The notes under the pieces: model-generated
Seen by the model: the letters and a program-made list of their open reading frames with translations, nothing else
Told to the model about the DNA's origin: nothing
Databases searched by the model: none
Origin: Anaerolineaceae bacterium
GTDB taxonomy: Bacteria > Chloroflexota > Anaerolineae > Anaerolineales > Anaerolineaceae
DNA: 64,000 nt
Assembly: GCA_012839565.1 (NCBI GenBank)
Contig: DUMZ01000008.1
Span: 62,001 to 126,000 of the forward strand
Direction: 5' to 3'
Part shown: positions 1-11,827 of the stretch, in pieces
Numbering within the stretch: position 1 is the stretch's first letter
Layout of the letters: the number at the start of each line of letters is the position of its first letter
Program-made: the position numbers and the translations under genes

Positions 1-3
1 GAA

Positions 4-3000
4 TTGATGCCCCCAAAAAATTATGCGCGCATCCCAGTTGAGCAGGAACTGCCTCAACTCATCGAAGTTCAGCTTGAATCTTTTGAGCGCCTTAAGACTG
101 AAGGTTTGGCTAATTTATTAAACGAAGTATCCCCCATCGTTTCTTATGGTGGTGATTTACGCTTGCATTTTCCCAGCAACACCCCGCTGGCGAAAGAGTT
201 TGACCTGAAATTTTGGTTTGAAGAACCCAAGAACACCATTGAAGAATGTCTTGAACGCGACCTTACCTACGCGTGCCCGCTTTATGTTTCGGTGCTTTTG
301 GAAGGTGCTGATCAAACCGAAGCGGTCAGACAGGATCTCTTCCTGGGCGATTTCCCTGAAATGACCCAAAAGGGCACTTTTGTGATTAATGGCACAGAGC
401 GTGTGGTTGTATCGCAGCTAATCCGTTCGCCCGGTGTGTATTTTGAAGCGGATCAGGACCGCGCGACCGGTCGCATGATGTCGACCGCGAAGCTTATCCC
501 AGACCGTGGCGCCTGGATGGAATTTGAGACGCGTAAAAACGATTTTATTATTCTTAAATTCAACCGCAAACGCACTGTGCCCATCACTGTCTTTTTGCGC
601 GCTTTGGCGGCACTGGACGATGGCATCGCCGATTCGCCATTAAAAACTGGCAGCGATGAAGAAATCATGGCGCTTTTCGCGGATGTGGACAATAACCCGG
701 AACATCCCTATATTGAAAACTCCTTCGCGCAGGAGCCTGAATATGTAACCGGCAAGGACATCGCTAAGGAAGCTTTGCTTGAGTTTTACCGCCGTTTACG
801 CCCGGGCGAACCGCCCATCGTTGAAAACGCGGAAAACTATCTGCGCGAACAGCTTTTTGACCCGCGTCACTATGACCTTGAACTGGTCGGTCGCTACAAG
901 CTGAATCAAAAACTGGACCTGTACGATATTATCCCTGGCACGCACCGCATGATTACCAAACACGACATCGTGCGCATCATTCGCCACATGATTCAGGTCA
1001 ACAACGGTGCCATTCCCAAGGATGACATTGACCATCTTGGCAACCGCCGTGTGAAAACTGTTGGCGAGCTGATTCAAAACAAACTGCGTGTGGGTCTGCG
1101 CCGTATGGAACGCGTTATTAAGGAACGCATGTCCATTCGCGATGCGGGTACATCGGTGTTGCCTGCCAGCCTGGTGAACATTCGCCCCCTGGTAGCCTCA
1201 TTGCGCGAGTTCTTTGGTTCAAGCCAGCTATCGCAATTTATGGAAGAAACCAACCCGCTTTCAGAGCTGCGCCACAAGCGCACCATCTCTGCCTTGGGTC
1301 CCGGTGGTTTGCGCCGCGAACGCGCCGGCTTTGATGTGCGTGACGTGCACTTCTCGCACTACGGACGTATCTGCCCCATTGAAACGCCAGAAGGCCCGAA
1401 CATCGGTCTGATTGGTCGTTTGGCAGCCTTTGCCCGCGTGAACGAGTTTGGCTTTATCGAAACGCCTTACCGAAAAGTTGCCCAAAACATGCGCGGTGAT
1501 GATCCGAACCTGGAAGGTCATTTGCTGAGACAAAACATTGTTGACCCCGAAACCGGTGAGATTGTTTACGAAACCGAAACACGGGTTGATAAGAAAATGG
1601 CAAAGAAAATCAAGGAACTCGGCATCGAAGTCGTTGACGTGCGTCCTTATATTACTGACCAGGTCGTATTCCTTTCGGCTGACGCGGAAGATAAGTATGT
1701 TATCGCCCAGGCGAACGCACCTTTGAACGAATATGGCGAATTTTTGCACCGTAACTCTTGCCGCTATGCCAACCAGTTCTCGATTTATAACTATGAAGAT
1801 ATCGACTTTATTGACGTTGCCCCTAATCAGGTTGTAGGTATTTCGGCCGCGCTGATTCCTTTCCTGGAACACGACGACGCCAACCGCGCGCTGATGGGCG
1901 CCAACATGCAGACCCAGGCCGTGCCCCTTTTGCGCCCGCAGGTGCCGATCGTTTCCACTGGTATGGAAGGTGTCGCGGTGGCTGACTCGGGCCAGATCGC
2001 TGTGGCAGAAGCCGACGGCGAAGTGCTTTCGGTGACTGGCGACAATATCCTTGTAAAACAAAGCGACGGCGATTTGCGCATTTATCCTTTGCGCAAGTAC
2101 CATCGTTCAAACCAGTCCACTTGTATCGACCAGCGTCCATCGGTTGTGCAAGGTCAAAGAATCAAGAAAGGCGAAGTTATCATCGACTCTTCGTCCACCC
2201 AGGACGGAAAACTGGCGCTTGGCCAAAACGTGGTTATCGCGTTCATTCCCTGGGAAGGCTTTAACTTTGAAGACGCTATTTTGATTTCTGAAAAGCTGGT
2301 TGAGGATGACCGCTACACAAGTATTCACATCGAAAAGTATGAAGTGGAAGCCCGCGATACCAAGCTGGGACCGGAAGAAATCACCCGCGAAATCCCCAAC
2401 GTCGGCGATGACACCATCCGCGACCTTGACGAAACGGGTATCATCCGCATCGGCGCGGAAGTCGGGCCTAACGATATCCTGGTGGGTAAGATTACGCCCA
2501 AAGGTGAAAAGGAACTCACCCCAGAAGAACGCTTGCTGCGCGCCATCTTTGGTGAAAAATCGCGTGACGTTAAGGACACTTCCCTGCGCATGCCCCACGG
2601 TGAACGTGGTATCGTGGTTGATGTGAAGGTCTTTACCCGCGAAGAAAACACCGACCTGAGTGCCGGCGTGGATAAAATGGTGCGTGTGTCTGTGGCGCAG
2701 CGCCGTAAGATTACCGCTGGTGACAAGATGGCTGGCCGCCATGGTAACAAGGGTTGTGTGTCAATGGTGGTGCCTGTTGAGGATATGCCTTTCCTTGAAG
2801 ATGGTACGCCGGTGGACATTATTTTGAACCCCCTGGGTATCCCCGGCCGTATGAACATTGGTCAGGTTTTGGAAGCGGAGCTTGGCTGGGCTGCCAGTCG
2901 CTTAGGTTTCCGCGCTATTACACCTGTTTTTGACGGTGCCAACGAAGCTGAAATCGCTGCGGAACTCGCGCGGGCGTGGATGATTGACGAAGCCTGGCGT

Positions 3001-3921
3001 GCTGTTGCTGAAAAGGGTTGGGCTTGGATCCAAACTTTTGAACACGATCCAGAAATGATTTTGGACGACGAAGAAGTGCGCTTGCTTTATCTTGAAAACA
3101 TCCTGGCTGATAAAGACTATGACATCTTCGCGATTAAGGAAAACGAAGTTTTGGCACGTCGCGCCACCTTGAATGAGTGGCTGATAAGCGAAGGCTTTGA
3201 CCCCAGGACGATTACCGCTTTCCCTGAAGATGAGATACCTGTTTCTCAGCGTGACCAGCAAGACCATAACGCCCTCCGTGCTTGTTTGCAGTTGTGGGCA
3301 AAGAGCCTGGACAGGAAGATTGATTCCAAGCTTGAACTGGCTGAGATGTTCAAGGAAGCCACTCAAATCATGCTGGAAACTGGAAATCCAGTGCCAGTTT
3401 TGGGTAAGCAGCTTTTGCGCGATGGACGCACAGGCGACCTGTATGACCAGCCGGTGATGATCGGTGTGATGACCATGCTTAAGTTGCATCACCTGGTGGA
3501 AGACAAAGTCCATGCCCGTTCAACTGGTCCTTACAGTTTGGTAACCCAACAACCCCTTGGCGGTAAGGCTCAGTTTGGTGGCCAGCGCTTTGGTGAGATG
3601 GAAGTTTGGGCGCTTGAGGCATATGGTGCCGCTTACACCTTGCAGGAAATGCTGACGGTAAAATCGGACGACGTTCAGGGTCGTACCAATGTATACGAAT
3701 CCATCGTTAAGGGTACAGCCATTGAATCGCCTGGTATTCCGGCTGCTTTCCGCGTCTTGGTCAAGGAACTGCAGTCGCTCAGCCTTTCTGTTGAGGCGAT
3801 TATGGACGATGGCGAAATTGTTCGCTTTGGAAAAGACGACGATAGAAGCCAAACGCCCAAAGTTTCAACGGGTTTGCTGGATATCGGAAGCGATATTCCT
3901 GCACTAGAGAAAATTGCTTGA
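4..3921 (+). CDS. rpoB: DNA-directed RNA polymerase subunit beta
   Basis: 1305-aa ORF with RpoB motifs ([97 protein letters not shown]). Start is at the window edge, so the exact N-terminus is uncertain. Confidence 0.98.
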   Translation: MMPPKNYARIPVEQELPQLIEVQLESFERLKTEGLANLLNEVSPIVSYGGDLRLHFPSNTPLAKEFDLKFWFEEPKNTIEECLERDLTYACPLYVSVLLEGADQTEAVRQDLFLGDFPEMTQKGTFVINGTERVVVSQLIRSPGVYFEADQDRATGRMMSTAKLIPDRGAWMEFETRKNDFIILKFNRKRTVPITVFLRALAALDDGIADSPLKTGSDEEIMALFADVDNNPEHPYIENSFAQEPEYVTGKDIAKEALLEFYRRLRPGEPPIVENAENYLREQLFDPRHYDLELVGRYKLNQKLDLYDIIPGTHRMITKHDIVRIIRHMIQVNNGAIPKDDIDHLGNRRVKTVGELIQNKLRVGLRRMERVIKERMSIRDAGTSVLPASLVNIRPLVASLREFFGSSQLSQFMEETNPLSELRHKRTISALGPGGLRRERAGFDVRDVHFSHYGRICPIETPEGPNIGLIGRLAAFARVNEFGFIETPYRKVAQNMRGDDPNLEGHLLRQNIVDPETGEIVYETETRVDKKMAKKIKELGIEVVDVRPYITDQVVFLSADAEDKYVIAQANAPLNEYGEFLHRNSCRYANQFSIYNYEDIDFIDVAPNQVVGISAALIPFLEHDDANRALMGANMQTQAVPLLRPQVPIVSTGMEGVAVADSGQIAVAEADGEVLSVTGDNILVKQSDGDLRIYPLRKYHRSNQSTCIDQRPSVVQGQRIKKGEVIIDSSSTQDGKLALGQNVVIAFIPWEGFNFEDAILISEKLVEDDRYTSIHIEKYEVEARDTKLGPEEITREIPNVGDDTIRDLDETGIIRIGAEVGPNDILVGKITPKGEKELTPEERLLRAIFGEKSRDVKDTSLRMPHGERGIVVDVKVFTREENTDLSAGVDKMVRVSVAQRRKITAGDKMAGRHGNKGCVSMVVPVEDMPFLEDGTPVDIILNPLGIPGRMNIGQVLEAELGWAASRLGFRAITPVFDGANEAEIAAELARAWMIDEAWRAVAEKGWAWIQTFEHDPEMILDDEEVRLLYLENILADKDYDIFAIKENEVLARRATLNEWLISEGFDPRTITAFPEDEIPVSQRDQQDHNALRACLQLWAKSLDRKIDSKLELAEMFKEATQIMLETGNPVPVLGKQLLRDGRTGDLYDQPVMIGVMTMLKLHHLVEDKVHARSTGPYSLVTQQPLGGKAQFGGQRFGEMEVWALEAYGAAYTLQEMLTVKSDDVQGRTNVYESIVKGTAIESPGIPAAFRVLVKELQSLSLSVEAIMDDGEIVRFGKDDDRSQTPKVSTGLLDIGSDIPALEKIA

Positions 3922-4071
3922 CGTTAGAGTGAATGGCGTGTTAGAATACTCTTTCGTCCATCAGGCCGGCGGATTGATTTAGCTTGCCTGCAGGTGAAAA
4001 AACAAGGCCATCCAAAAAATGACCTTTAATGATTAATTATTGAAAAGTTTAGTAGTACGGAGAAAGAAAAA

Positions 4072-4488
4072 GTGCCAACAATTAACCAATTGGTTCGACA
4101 TGGTCGAAGAACAAAGAGAAGCAAGAGCAAATCGCCCGCTCTGCAATATACACTTAACTCTGAGAAACAACGCCGCACCCGCCAACCCAAGGGCGCGCCT
4201 CAGAAACGTGGTGTGTGTACCATCGTGCGTACAATGACCCCCAAGAAGCCGAACTCGGCTTTGCGCAAGATTGCCCGTGTGCGTCTTTCCAACGGTATGG
4301 AAGTCACCGCATACATTCCCGGCGAAGGTCATCAATTGCAAGAGCACAGCGTTGTGCTGGTTCGTGGCGGCAGAGTGAAGGACTTGCCCGGTGTGCGTTA
4401 TCACGTTGTGCGTGGTACCCTGGACTCCACTGGTGTCAATAACCGAAAACGTGGCCGCTCGAAATACGGTACCAAGCGCGCAGAATAA
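4072..4488 (+). CDS. rpsL: 30S ribosomal protein S12
   Basis: [11 protein letters not shown]...[61 protein letters not shown] start. Confidence 0.98.
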   Translation: MPTINQLVRHGRRTKRSKSKSPALQYTLNSEKQRRTRQPKGAPQKRGVCTIVRTMTPKKPNSALRKIARVRLSNGMEVTAYIPGEGHQLQEHSVVLVRGGRVKDLPGVRYHVVRGTLDSTGVNNRKRGRSKYGTKRAE

Positions 4489-4566
4489 TAGCATAGAAAG
4501 ATACAAACACAGGCACGTTTGTTTGGAACAAGTAACTAAGTGCCTTGTTTAGATTGAGGAGCATTT

Positions 4567-5037
4567 ATGTCAAGAAGGATTAAGCCCGAAAAGCGAGAAG
4601 TTAAACCAGACGACCGCTATAACAACATTCATTTGCAAATGATTATCAATCGCATCATGCTTAATGGCAAGAAAAGCCTGGCTACAACCATGGTTTATGA
4701 CGCGCTTGATATCATCAGCGAAAAAACCGGCAAAGAAGGCATCGAAGTATTCGAGACCGCGCTGAAAAACGTTAGCCCACTCATGGAAGTGCGCCCACGT
4801 CGTATTGGTGGTTCAACGTATCAGGTACCAATGGAAGTTGCCCCTGACCGCCGTGTTGTTTTGGCGATGCGCTGGATTATCACCGCGTCACGCGCGCGTT
4901 CTGGAAAATCTTATCCAGAAAAACTTGCTGCTGAGCTGATGGACGCCGCTGAAAATCAAGGCGCTTCCGTCCGCCGCAAAGAGGAAACCCACAAGATGGC
5001 CGAGGCCAACCGCGCGTTTTCTCACTTCCGTATGTAA
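4567..5037 (+). CDS. rpsG: 30S ribosomal protein S7
   Basis: 156 aa, S7 motifs (INRIMLNGKKSLA, VRPRRIGGSTYQVPMEV, HKMAEANRAFSHFRM). Confidence 0.98.
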   Translation: MSRRIKPEKREVKPDDRYNNIHLQMIINRIMLNGKKSLATTMVYDALDIISEKTGKEGIEVFETALKNVSPLMEVRPRRIGGSTYQVPMEVAPDRRVVLAMRWIITASRARSGKSYPEKLAAELMDAAENQGASVRRKEETHKMAEANRAFSHFRM

Positions 5038-5070
5038 TACGGCCGTACTTTAACACTTATAGAGTTTGAA

Positions 5071-7146
5071 ATGACAGAATTTCCGCTTGATCGATATCGC
5101 AATATTGGCGTAATTGCCCATATTGACGCTGGTAAAACAACCACGACCGAGCGGATTTTGTTTTATACCGGCAAAACTTACCGCATCGGTAACGTGGACG
5201 ATGGGACTACTGTTACCGACTGGATGCCCCAGGAACGCGAACGCGGTATTACCATCGTTTCTGCCGCGGTTACGGCTGAGTGGAAAGGCTATCGCCTGAA
5301 TCTCATCGATACCCCCGGTCATATCGACTTCACCGCTGAAGTGCAACGTTCGCTGCGTGTGCTGGATGGTGGTGTGGTGGTCTTCGATTCGGTACAAGGT
5401 GTTGAACCCCAAAGCGAAACGGTTTGGCGCCAGGCTGATAAGTACGCCGTGCCGCGCATCGCATTTGCCAATAAAATGGACCGTACCGGCGCTTCATACG
5501 AACGCACGATTGAAAGCATTCGTGAACGATTGGGGGCAAATGCGGTTCAGATGCAAATCCCGCTGGGTGTTGAAGCTGGCTTTACCGGCGTTATTAATTT
5601 GCTTGAACAAGACGCCTGGTATTTTGAAGATAAAGTGGGTTCTGAACCACGTATCACCGCAGTTCCTGAAGAATATCGGGAAGAAGTCGCCCTAAGACGC
5701 GCGGTTTTGGTGGAGCGCATCGCCGAACTGGATGATACGCTGACTGAAAAATTTTTGCTGGGCGAGCCTATTGAGCTGGAAGAGCTCAAGGCAGCATTGC
5801 GACACGGTGTTTTGGACAACAAAGTGGTGCCGGTCTTTTGTGGCAGTAGTTTGCGCAACAAAGGCGTGCAGTTGGTGCTGGACGCTGTTGTTGATTATTT
5901 ACCCTCGCCGTTGGATATCCCACCCGTACAGGGCACTTTGGTGCGTGATGGCAGCGAAGTAGAGCGTATTGCGGATAGCAGCGAACCTTTGTCTGCTCTG
6001 GTATTTAAAATCGTAACGGACCCCTACATGGGACGTTTGGCGTATATCCGCGTTTACTCTGGCAAAATAAAACAAAACGGCAGCATTCACAACGCCACCA
6101 AAGACAAAAAGGAACGTGTTGGACGTCTTTTACGCATGTACGCTGACCATCGCGAAGATATCACTGAACTTGGCGCGGGCGAAATTGGCGCGATACTGGG
6201 CCTCAAGTTTAGCTTTACCGGCGACACCTTGTGTGATCCCACTAATCCGATTCTACTGGAAACAATCAGCTTCCCAGAGCCGGTGATTTCAATCGCGATT
6301 GAACCAAAAACCAAAGCTGACCAGGACAAAATGTCCGACTCGCTTACCAAATTATCTGAAGAAGATCCTACCTTCAAGGTTCGCCAGGACGAAGATACTG
6401 GACAAACCATTATTTCCGGTATGGGCGAATTACATTTGGATGTGCTGGTAAGCCGCCTTTTGCGCGAGTTTAAGGTGCAGGCGAATGTCGGCAAACCCCG
6501 TGTGGCCTATCACGAAGCCATCACCAAGCCGGTAATGGGACATAGCCATCGCTATGTCAAGCAAACTGGCGGGCATGGTCAATACGCGCATGTGGTTATT
6601 GACGTCGAACCCCTTGAACCGGGCAGTGGCATCATCTTTGAAAACAAAATTACGGGGGGTGTCATCCCCAAACAGTTCATTCCCGCAGTGGAAGCCGGTG
6701 TTCGCGACGCTGCTGAAAGTGGTCCCCTGGCGGGTTTCCCGATGACCGACCTCAAGGTAACACTTGTGGATGGCAGCGCGCATGAAGTTGACTCCAGCGA
6801 GATGGCTTTCCGCATGGCGGGTATTATGGCGCTGCGCGAGGCGACTGAAAAAGGGTCACCAGTAATTCTTGAACCGATTATGAAAGTTGAAATTACCGTG
6901 CCTGAAGAATTTACGGGCGATGTGATTGCTCAGGTCAACGCGCGTGTTGGGAATATATTAGGTATGGACGAACGCTATGGAAACGCCAAAGCTATTCATG
7001 CTGAGGTGCCACTGTCGGAAATGTTCGGCTATGCCACCGAACTGCGCTCCGCCACACAAGGGCGTGGCGCGTTTACAATGGAATTCAAGCATTATGCTCA
7101 GGTTTCTGACGCGTACATGAAGAAAATATTAGGAAGATTAGGATAA
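5071..7146 (+). CDS. fusA: Elongation factor G
   Basis: [48 protein letters not shown]; 691 aa. Confidence 0.98.
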   Translation: MTEFPLDRYRNIGVIAHIDAGKTTTTERILFYTGKTYRIGNVDDGTTVTDWMPQERERGITIVSAAVTAEWKGYRLNLIDTPGHIDFTAEVQRSLRVLDGGVVVFDSVQGVEPQSETVWRQADKYAVPRIAFANKMDRTGASYERTIESIRERLGANAVQMQIPLGVEAGFTGVINLLEQDAWYFEDKVGSEPRITAVPEEYREEVALRRAVLVERIAELDDTLTEKFLLGEPIELEELKAALRHGVLDNKVVPVFCGSSLRNKGVQLVLDAVVDYLPSPLDIPPVQGTLVRDGSEVERIADSSEPLSALVFKIVTDPYMGRLAYIRVYSGKIKQNGSIHNATKDKKERVGRLLRMYADHREDITELGAGEIGAILGLKFSFTGDTLCDPTNPILLETISFPEPVISIAIEPKTKADQDKMSDSLTKLSEEDPTFKVRQDEDTGQTIISGMGELHLDVLVSRLLREFKVQANVGKPRVAYHEAITKPVMGHSHRYVKQTGGHGQYAHVVIDVEPLEPGSGIIFENKITGGVIPKQFIPAVEAGVRDAAESGPLAGFPMTDLKVTLVDGSAHEVDSSEMAFRMAGIMALREATEKGSPVILEPIMKVEITVPEEFTGDVIAQVNARVGNILGMDERYGNAKAIHAEVPLSEMFGYATELRSATQGRGAFTMEFKHYAQVSDAYMKKILGRLG

Positions 7147-7186
7147 AATACAGCCTTGTAGATAAGGCGATTATATAGGAAAGAGA

Positions 7187-7495
7187 ATGGCAAAACAAAA
7201 AATTAGAATCAGACTAAAAGCATACGATCATCGCATTTTGGATCAAAGCGCAAAGCGCATCGTTGAAACTGCGGAACGCAGTGGCGCCAAAGTTGTTGGC
7301 CCCGTGCCTTTGCCTACGCGTATTGAAAAGTACACCGTGCGTCGGTCAACTTTCATTGACAAAGACTCCCACGAACACTTTGAAATCCGCACCCACAATC
7401 GCTTGATTGACGTGCTTGAACCCGATTCAAAGACCATCGACATGCTCATGCGTCTCAACCTGCCTGCTGGCGTGGATATTGAGATCAAAATCTAA
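7187..7495 (+). CDS. rpsJ: 30S ribosomal protein S10
   Basis: [44 protein letters not shown]. Confidence 0.98.
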   Translation: MAKQKIRIRLKAYDHRILDQSAKRIVETAERSGAKVVGPVPLPTRIEKYTVRRSTFIDKDSHEHFEIRTHNRLIDVLEPDSKTIDMLMRLNLPAGVDIEIKI

Positions 7496-7615
7496 GAGCG
7501 GTTGACGGTTGTTTCAGTGTCCCGTTAGGGAGGGCTGAAAGAATCGCGACAATTGATGGGGGACCAGGAAGCTGAAAACTTTCAGCTTTCATGTGTTTTG
7601 CTTAACTTAATTATT

Positions 7616-7643
7616 AAAAGACGTTCAGACGAGCGTCTTTTTT
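7616..7643 (+). terminator. Intrinsic terminator downstream of rpsJ
   Basis: AAAAGACG-10 nt loop-CGTCTTTT followed by T-run. Confidence 0.75.
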
Positions 7644-7833
7644 AATTCTTAAGACAGGACAGCTAATTAAGATAACAAACAAGAATTCAAATTTTAGTGC
7701 GAAGGAAAATTTACTGTTGAAAACGCCATTATGAATTAAAGTGAGAAACTGAGACTTTATTAATCTATTGGGTAAATTGAAGCGTAAATAGCTTATAATG
7801 AGAGATAACTTCTAAAGAGAAACAGGGCTTAGA

Positions 7834-9813
7834 ATGACCTTTTTAACTTTACTCAAACTCATTATTATCACCTTAATAATGCAACTTTTGCCAGGCTGGG
7901 CTTTGCTAAGTTTAGGTGGGTGTTGGAAACGGCTCAAGACTTTGCACCGCTGGATTTTGGCGTACTTCCTCGGCATGGCATTTTATCCGGTTCTTTTTTA
8001 CCTTACGCGCTTAGTCCTTCCCAGGTTGCAAATTGGCATCAATAAACTCATTCTCTTTTTGCTATTAACTCTCATTTTTAATCTTTGGCAGTTTCGAAAA
8101 AGCTGGAAAGAGAATATTAAGTTTGAGAAGAAAGACTTATTCCCTGCAGCTTTATTCGTATTGATACTTGTCACAAGGCTCATTCCCGCCTGGCAATATC
8201 CTTATCCTGCCTGGACGGACAGCTTGCACCATAGCATCATAACAAAACTGGTTGTGCTCAACGGTAAATTGCCAGACACAATGCTTCCTTTTGACCCCGC
8301 CAGTTTAAAGGGTTATCATCTTGGATTATACAGTTTGACCGGATCTCTTAGTTTGTTATCCAATGTTGCGCCTCATATAGCGTTACTTTATTACTCACAA
8401 ATAACGAACGCCCTGGCAGGTTTAGCGGTATTCATATTCCTGGATGAAAAAGTTGGGCGTATTGCCGCTTTGATTGGCATGGTTTTTGTCGGTCTGATTA
8501 GCTTCCAACCAGCGCTGTATTTTAACTGGGGACGCTTTACCCAATTAGCCTCCCAGACTATGCTTTTCCCCGCCGCGCTTTTGGTGTGGATGGCTATTGA
8601 GCCTGACTCTGCCCATTCATTGGCAACATCCTGCCAGAAGAAAAGACCAATCGTTGAAATTATCCTCGCAGCCCTTTTGATCAGCGGGACCGCCTTGCTT
8701 CATTTCCGTGTGGCTGTTTTCTTTTTGCCCCTTTTAGGCTTAATTGTTCTTTTGACTGCTTTCGAAAATAAACTCAGCCCAAAAGAACGCAAACGCGTCG
8801 TATTGAAAACAGTTTTGATAGCATTGGCAACTATCATCCTCACTTTGCCTGCAATCATTCCAGCTTTGCAATCTTTCCTTGCGCAGGAAGAAGTTCTCGC
8901 AGACCTTTTGGCGGAATCTTTACCGGAAAAAACGGTCATTCCTCTTTCAGAGCATCCTTATTATCAGTACGAATATTCTGTCTTTTATGACCTGGGATTA
9001 ACAAAAATTGCTGGCTTGTTTGCTGCAGCGGGTTTGCTGCTGGGGCTTTTGTTTAAGAAAACACGGACAATGGCTTTGCTAACCATTGTTTGGGTCGCGG
9101 TATTAGCCATTGAGGGTAATTTGTATAAATTAAACATTCCCAAATTGGCTTTTGTCAATATGACAGGCGTTATGATCATCGCTTATCTGCCTGGCTCTGT
9201 TGGCTTTGGATTGTTGTTTGAAAGTCTAAAAGAAATCATCTCACGTCTGGTCGGGCCCAATCAAGCCTGGAGAAATATTCAGCCTGTCTTATACTGGGTG
9301 ATTGCTTTCATTGCTATGCTTTTTGTTACAGATCGGATCAACACAATCGAACCTTATCGGCATTTTATGAGCTATGATGATGAGAAAGCTATGCTTTGGC
9401 TCAAAGAAAACACGCCTGCAAATTCCATTATTGCAGTAAACACACAGTATTGGTCTGGTGAGCTTTTTCATGGCACGGATGCAGGCTATTGGATTCCCTA
9501 TTTTGCAGAACGCGATACGACAACGCGCTCCATGATGTCGGTTGACGCGCCAGATTATGCCAAAGTCATACAACGCAACGCTTTGGTTTACGCGCTCTAC
9601 TCTGCCGGCGATGAAATTGTGGACACCCAGGCTCTTTGCGATATGGACGTGACTTACCTTTATAGTGCTAAAAATACGCCTTTCACGAACATGGATTTTA
9701 ATATTGAAGCCTTAAAAGCCAGTCCAGGTGTACAGCTTATCTATGACCAAAACGGCATTCAAATTTTTGACCTTTGCACCAAAACGACTGAACTCGATAC
9801 ATTGCAGGACTAA
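7834..9813 (+). CDS. Large multi-pass membrane protein of unknown function (glycosyltransferase/DUF6541-like architecture)
   Basis: 659 aa with many hydrophobic segments in the N-terminal two thirds and a soluble C-terminal domain. Confidence 0.7.
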   Translation: MTFLTLLKLIIITLIMQLLPGWALLSLGGCWKRLKTLHRWILAYFLGMAFYPVLFYLTRLVLPRLQIGINKLILFLLLTLIFNLWQFRKSWKENIKFEKKDLFPAALFVLILVTRLIPAWQYPYPAWTDSLHHSIITKLVVLNGKLPDTMLPFDPASLKGYHLGLYSLTGSLSLLSNVAPHIALLYYSQITNALAGLAVFIFLDEKVGRIAALIGMVFVGLISFQPALYFNWGRFTQLASQTMLFPAALLVWMAIEPDSAHSLATSCQKKRPIVEIILAALLISGTALLHFRVAVFFLPLLGLIVLLTAFENKLSPKERKRVVLKTVLIALATIILTLPAIIPALQSFLAQEEVLADLLAESLPEKTVIPLSEHPYYQYEYSVFYDLGLTKIAGLFAAAGLLLGLLFKKTRTMALLTIVWVAVLAIEGNLYKLNIPKLAFVNMTGVMIIAYLPGSVGFGLLFESLKEIISRLVGPNQAWRNIQPVLYWVIAFIAMLFVTDRINTIEPYRHFMSYDDEKAMLWLKENTPANSIIAVNTQYWSGELFHGTDAGYWIPYFAERDTTTRSMMSVDAPDYAKVIQRNALVYALYSAGDEIVDTQALCDMDVTYLYSAKNTPFTNMDFNIEALKASPGVQLIYDQNGIQIFDLCTKTTELDTLQD

Positions 9814-9942
9814 ACCACGATATTTCCCAGTTGTTGAAATATTTTCTGATTTGCAACAAACGCCATTACACTGTTTTTACTCCGCTATGAGGGATAAGAA
9901 GAATTATCATTGACCCATGACTTTAATGAGCGTCCCATAGAC

Positions 9943-9959
9943 TTTACAAGAACTTTACA
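9943..9959 (+). promoter_or_regulatory. Candidate Pho box upstream of pstS
   Basis: Direct repeat TTTACA-AGAAC-TTTACA with exactly 11-bp period, resembling Gram-positive PhoP-box spacing; about 70 bp upstream of the pstS start. Confidence 0.5.
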
Positions 9960-10029
9960 TTATCAAGATACATTGGAAATACCAGACATCTACAATATGT
10001 GGGTAAATGAAAAATAGGAGAAGAAAAAA

Positions 10030-10947
10030 ATGAAGAAACATACTACTATTATCCTTGTGCTTGTTGCTCTCATGTTGGCAGTGACCGCATGTGGCACTAA
10101 GAGCACCCCCACTACTTCCGCCCCCAAGGCAACCGAAGCCCCCAAAGTTGCAGAACCAACAACGGTTAAACCCGTTGAAATTATCGTCGTTTCCCGCGAG
10201 GAAGGCTCTGGTACCCGTGGCGCTTTTGTTGAACTGACCGGCGTTGAAGCTAAAAACGACGCTGGCGACAAAGTTGACAACACCTACATTGAAGCCATCA
10301 TCCAAAACAGCACCAATGGTGTGATGATGACCGTTGCGAATGAAGCCAATGCGATTGGTTACATCTCCCTCGGTTCGCTCAATGACACCGTCAAAGCAGT
10401 GCAGATTGACGGCGTTGAAGCTACTGCTGAAAATGTGAAGAACGGTAGCTACAAGATTGCCCGTCCTTTCAATATTGCTTATAAAGCTGGTCTTGATGAA
10501 GCTTCACAAGATTTGCTTGACTTCATCCTGAGTGAAGAAGGTCAAAAAATCGTCGAAGAACGCGGTTACATCTCCAGCGAAGCTGGTGCTCCTTTCGCGG
10601 GTGGCAAGGCTGAAGGTACCGTTGTTGTGGCTGGTTCAACTTCTGTTACCCCCGTTATGGAAAAACTGGTTGAAGCCTACAATGCTATCAATCCAAACGT
10701 CAAGGTCGAAATTCAGGCCACTGGTTCATCCGCTGGTATGCAAAGCACCATGGAAGGTGTCAGCCAACTCGGTATGGCTTCACGTGAGTTGAAAGACGAA
10801 GAAAAAGCTGAACTTGAATACAAAGTGATTGCTATCGACGGTATCGCAGTGATTGTTCACAAAACCAACCCTGTCAAGTCCATCACTATGGAACAGGTCA
10901 GACAAATTTTCGTTGGCGAACTAACGGACTGGAACCTTGTCAAATAG
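10030..10947 (+). CDS. pstS: Phosphate ABC transporter substrate-binding lipoprotein with permuted domain order
   Basis: Lipobox LAVTAC; SREEGSGTRGAF half precedes the GSTSVTPVMEKLVEAY...IAIDGIAVIVHKTNPV half; followed by pstCAB. Confidence 0.9.
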   Translation: MKKHTTIILVLVALMLAVTACGTKSTPTTSAPKATEAPKVAEPTTVKPVEIIVVSREEGSGTRGAFVELTGVEAKNDAGDKVDNTYIEAIIQNSTNGVMMTVANEANAIGYISLGSLNDTVKAVQIDGVEATAENVKNGSYKIARPFNIAYKAGLDEASQDLLDFILSEEGQKIVEERGYISSEAGAPFAGGKAEGTVVVAGSTSVTPVMEKLVEAYNAINPNVKVEIQATGSSAGMQSTMEGVSQLGMASRELKDEEKAELEYKVIAIDGIAVIVHKTNPVKSITMEQVRQIFVGELTDWNLVK

Positions 10948-10960
10948 TAAAGCTAAAATT

Positions 10961-11827
10961 ATGAGCCGACCGGAAACACGCGAAAAATTAATGAAAGTCA
11001 TTTTCCTGTTGGCAGCGCTAAGTTCAATCTTAGCGCTATTTCTTATTATGTACTTTATCTTCGGTGCCGGTATTCCTTTTGTTAAGGAATACGGCCTGAA
11101 GGAATTTTTGTTTGGGCAAGTGTGGAGTCCGGTGAATAAGCCTCAACAATATGGCATTTGGCCTATGATTGTTGGGTCTGTTATCATCACGATTGGAGCT
11201 GCTCTGGTAGGTACACCGATTGGCATACTATGCGCGGTGTACCTATCGTTTTATGCCAAAGGAAAGCTTAAATACTTTTTCCAATCAGCGGTAAGTTTGA
11301 TGGCCAGCGTGCCTTCTATCATCTATGGCTTCTTCGCGTTGCAGCTGATGGTACCCATCAGCAGGGCACTGTTTGGCGGAACGGGTATGAACATCATTAC
11401 CGCGTCAGTGCTGCTGGGTATTATGATTCTGCCGACAATTGTCAGCATTTCCGAGTCCAGTCTCAACGCTGTGCCCAATCGCTATTATCAGGGAAGTGTG
11501 GCTTTAGGAGCTACCAAAGAAATCAGCATTTTCAAGACGATGATACCCGCTGCGAAATCGGGTATATTGAGTTCGGTCATTTTGGGTATTGGGCGCGCGA
11601 TTGGCGAGACGATGGCGGTTTATATGGTTGCTGGTAACCAGCCGCGCTTGCCAAAAAGTCTGACCAGTGGCGTGCGCACGCTTACTACCAACATCGTACT
11701 TGAGATGGCATATGCGGGTGTGGAACACCGTCAGGCACTTATTGCCACCGCGATGGTGCTCTTCATCTTCATCCTGGTAATCAATTTCCTCTTTTTCCTG
11801 GTAAAACGAAGGGACCGCCATGAGTAA
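10961..11827 (+). CDS. pstC: Phosphate ABC transporter permease PstC
   Basis: PstC motifs (ASVPSIIYGFFALQ, IGRAIGETMAVYMVAGN); ATG at 10961 preferred over the TTG at 10937. Confidence 0.95.
   Translation: MSRPETREKLMKVIFLLAALSSILALFLIMYFIFGAGIPFVKEYGLKEFLFGQVWSPVNKPQQYGIWPMIVGSVIITIGAALVGTPIGILCAVYLSFYAKGKLKYFFQSAVSLMASVPSIIYGFFALQLMVPISRALFGGTGMNIITASVLLGIMILPTIVSISESSLNAVPNRYYQGSVALGATKEISIFKTMIPAAKSGILSSVILGIGRAIGETMAVYMVAGNQPRLPKSLTSGVRTLTTNIVLEMAYAGVEHRQALIATAMVLFIFILVINFLFFLVKRRDRHE

Noticed and set aside
157-3860. Long antisense ORFs opposite rpoB (e.g. 1261..2103, 2107..2742)
   Set aside because: No RBS, no recognisable domains; typical shadow ORFs of a GC-biased coding region.
3922-4071. 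Possible rpoB-rpoC fusion or truncated rpoC
   Set aside because: RpoB ends normally and no beta-prime motifs occur before rpsL.
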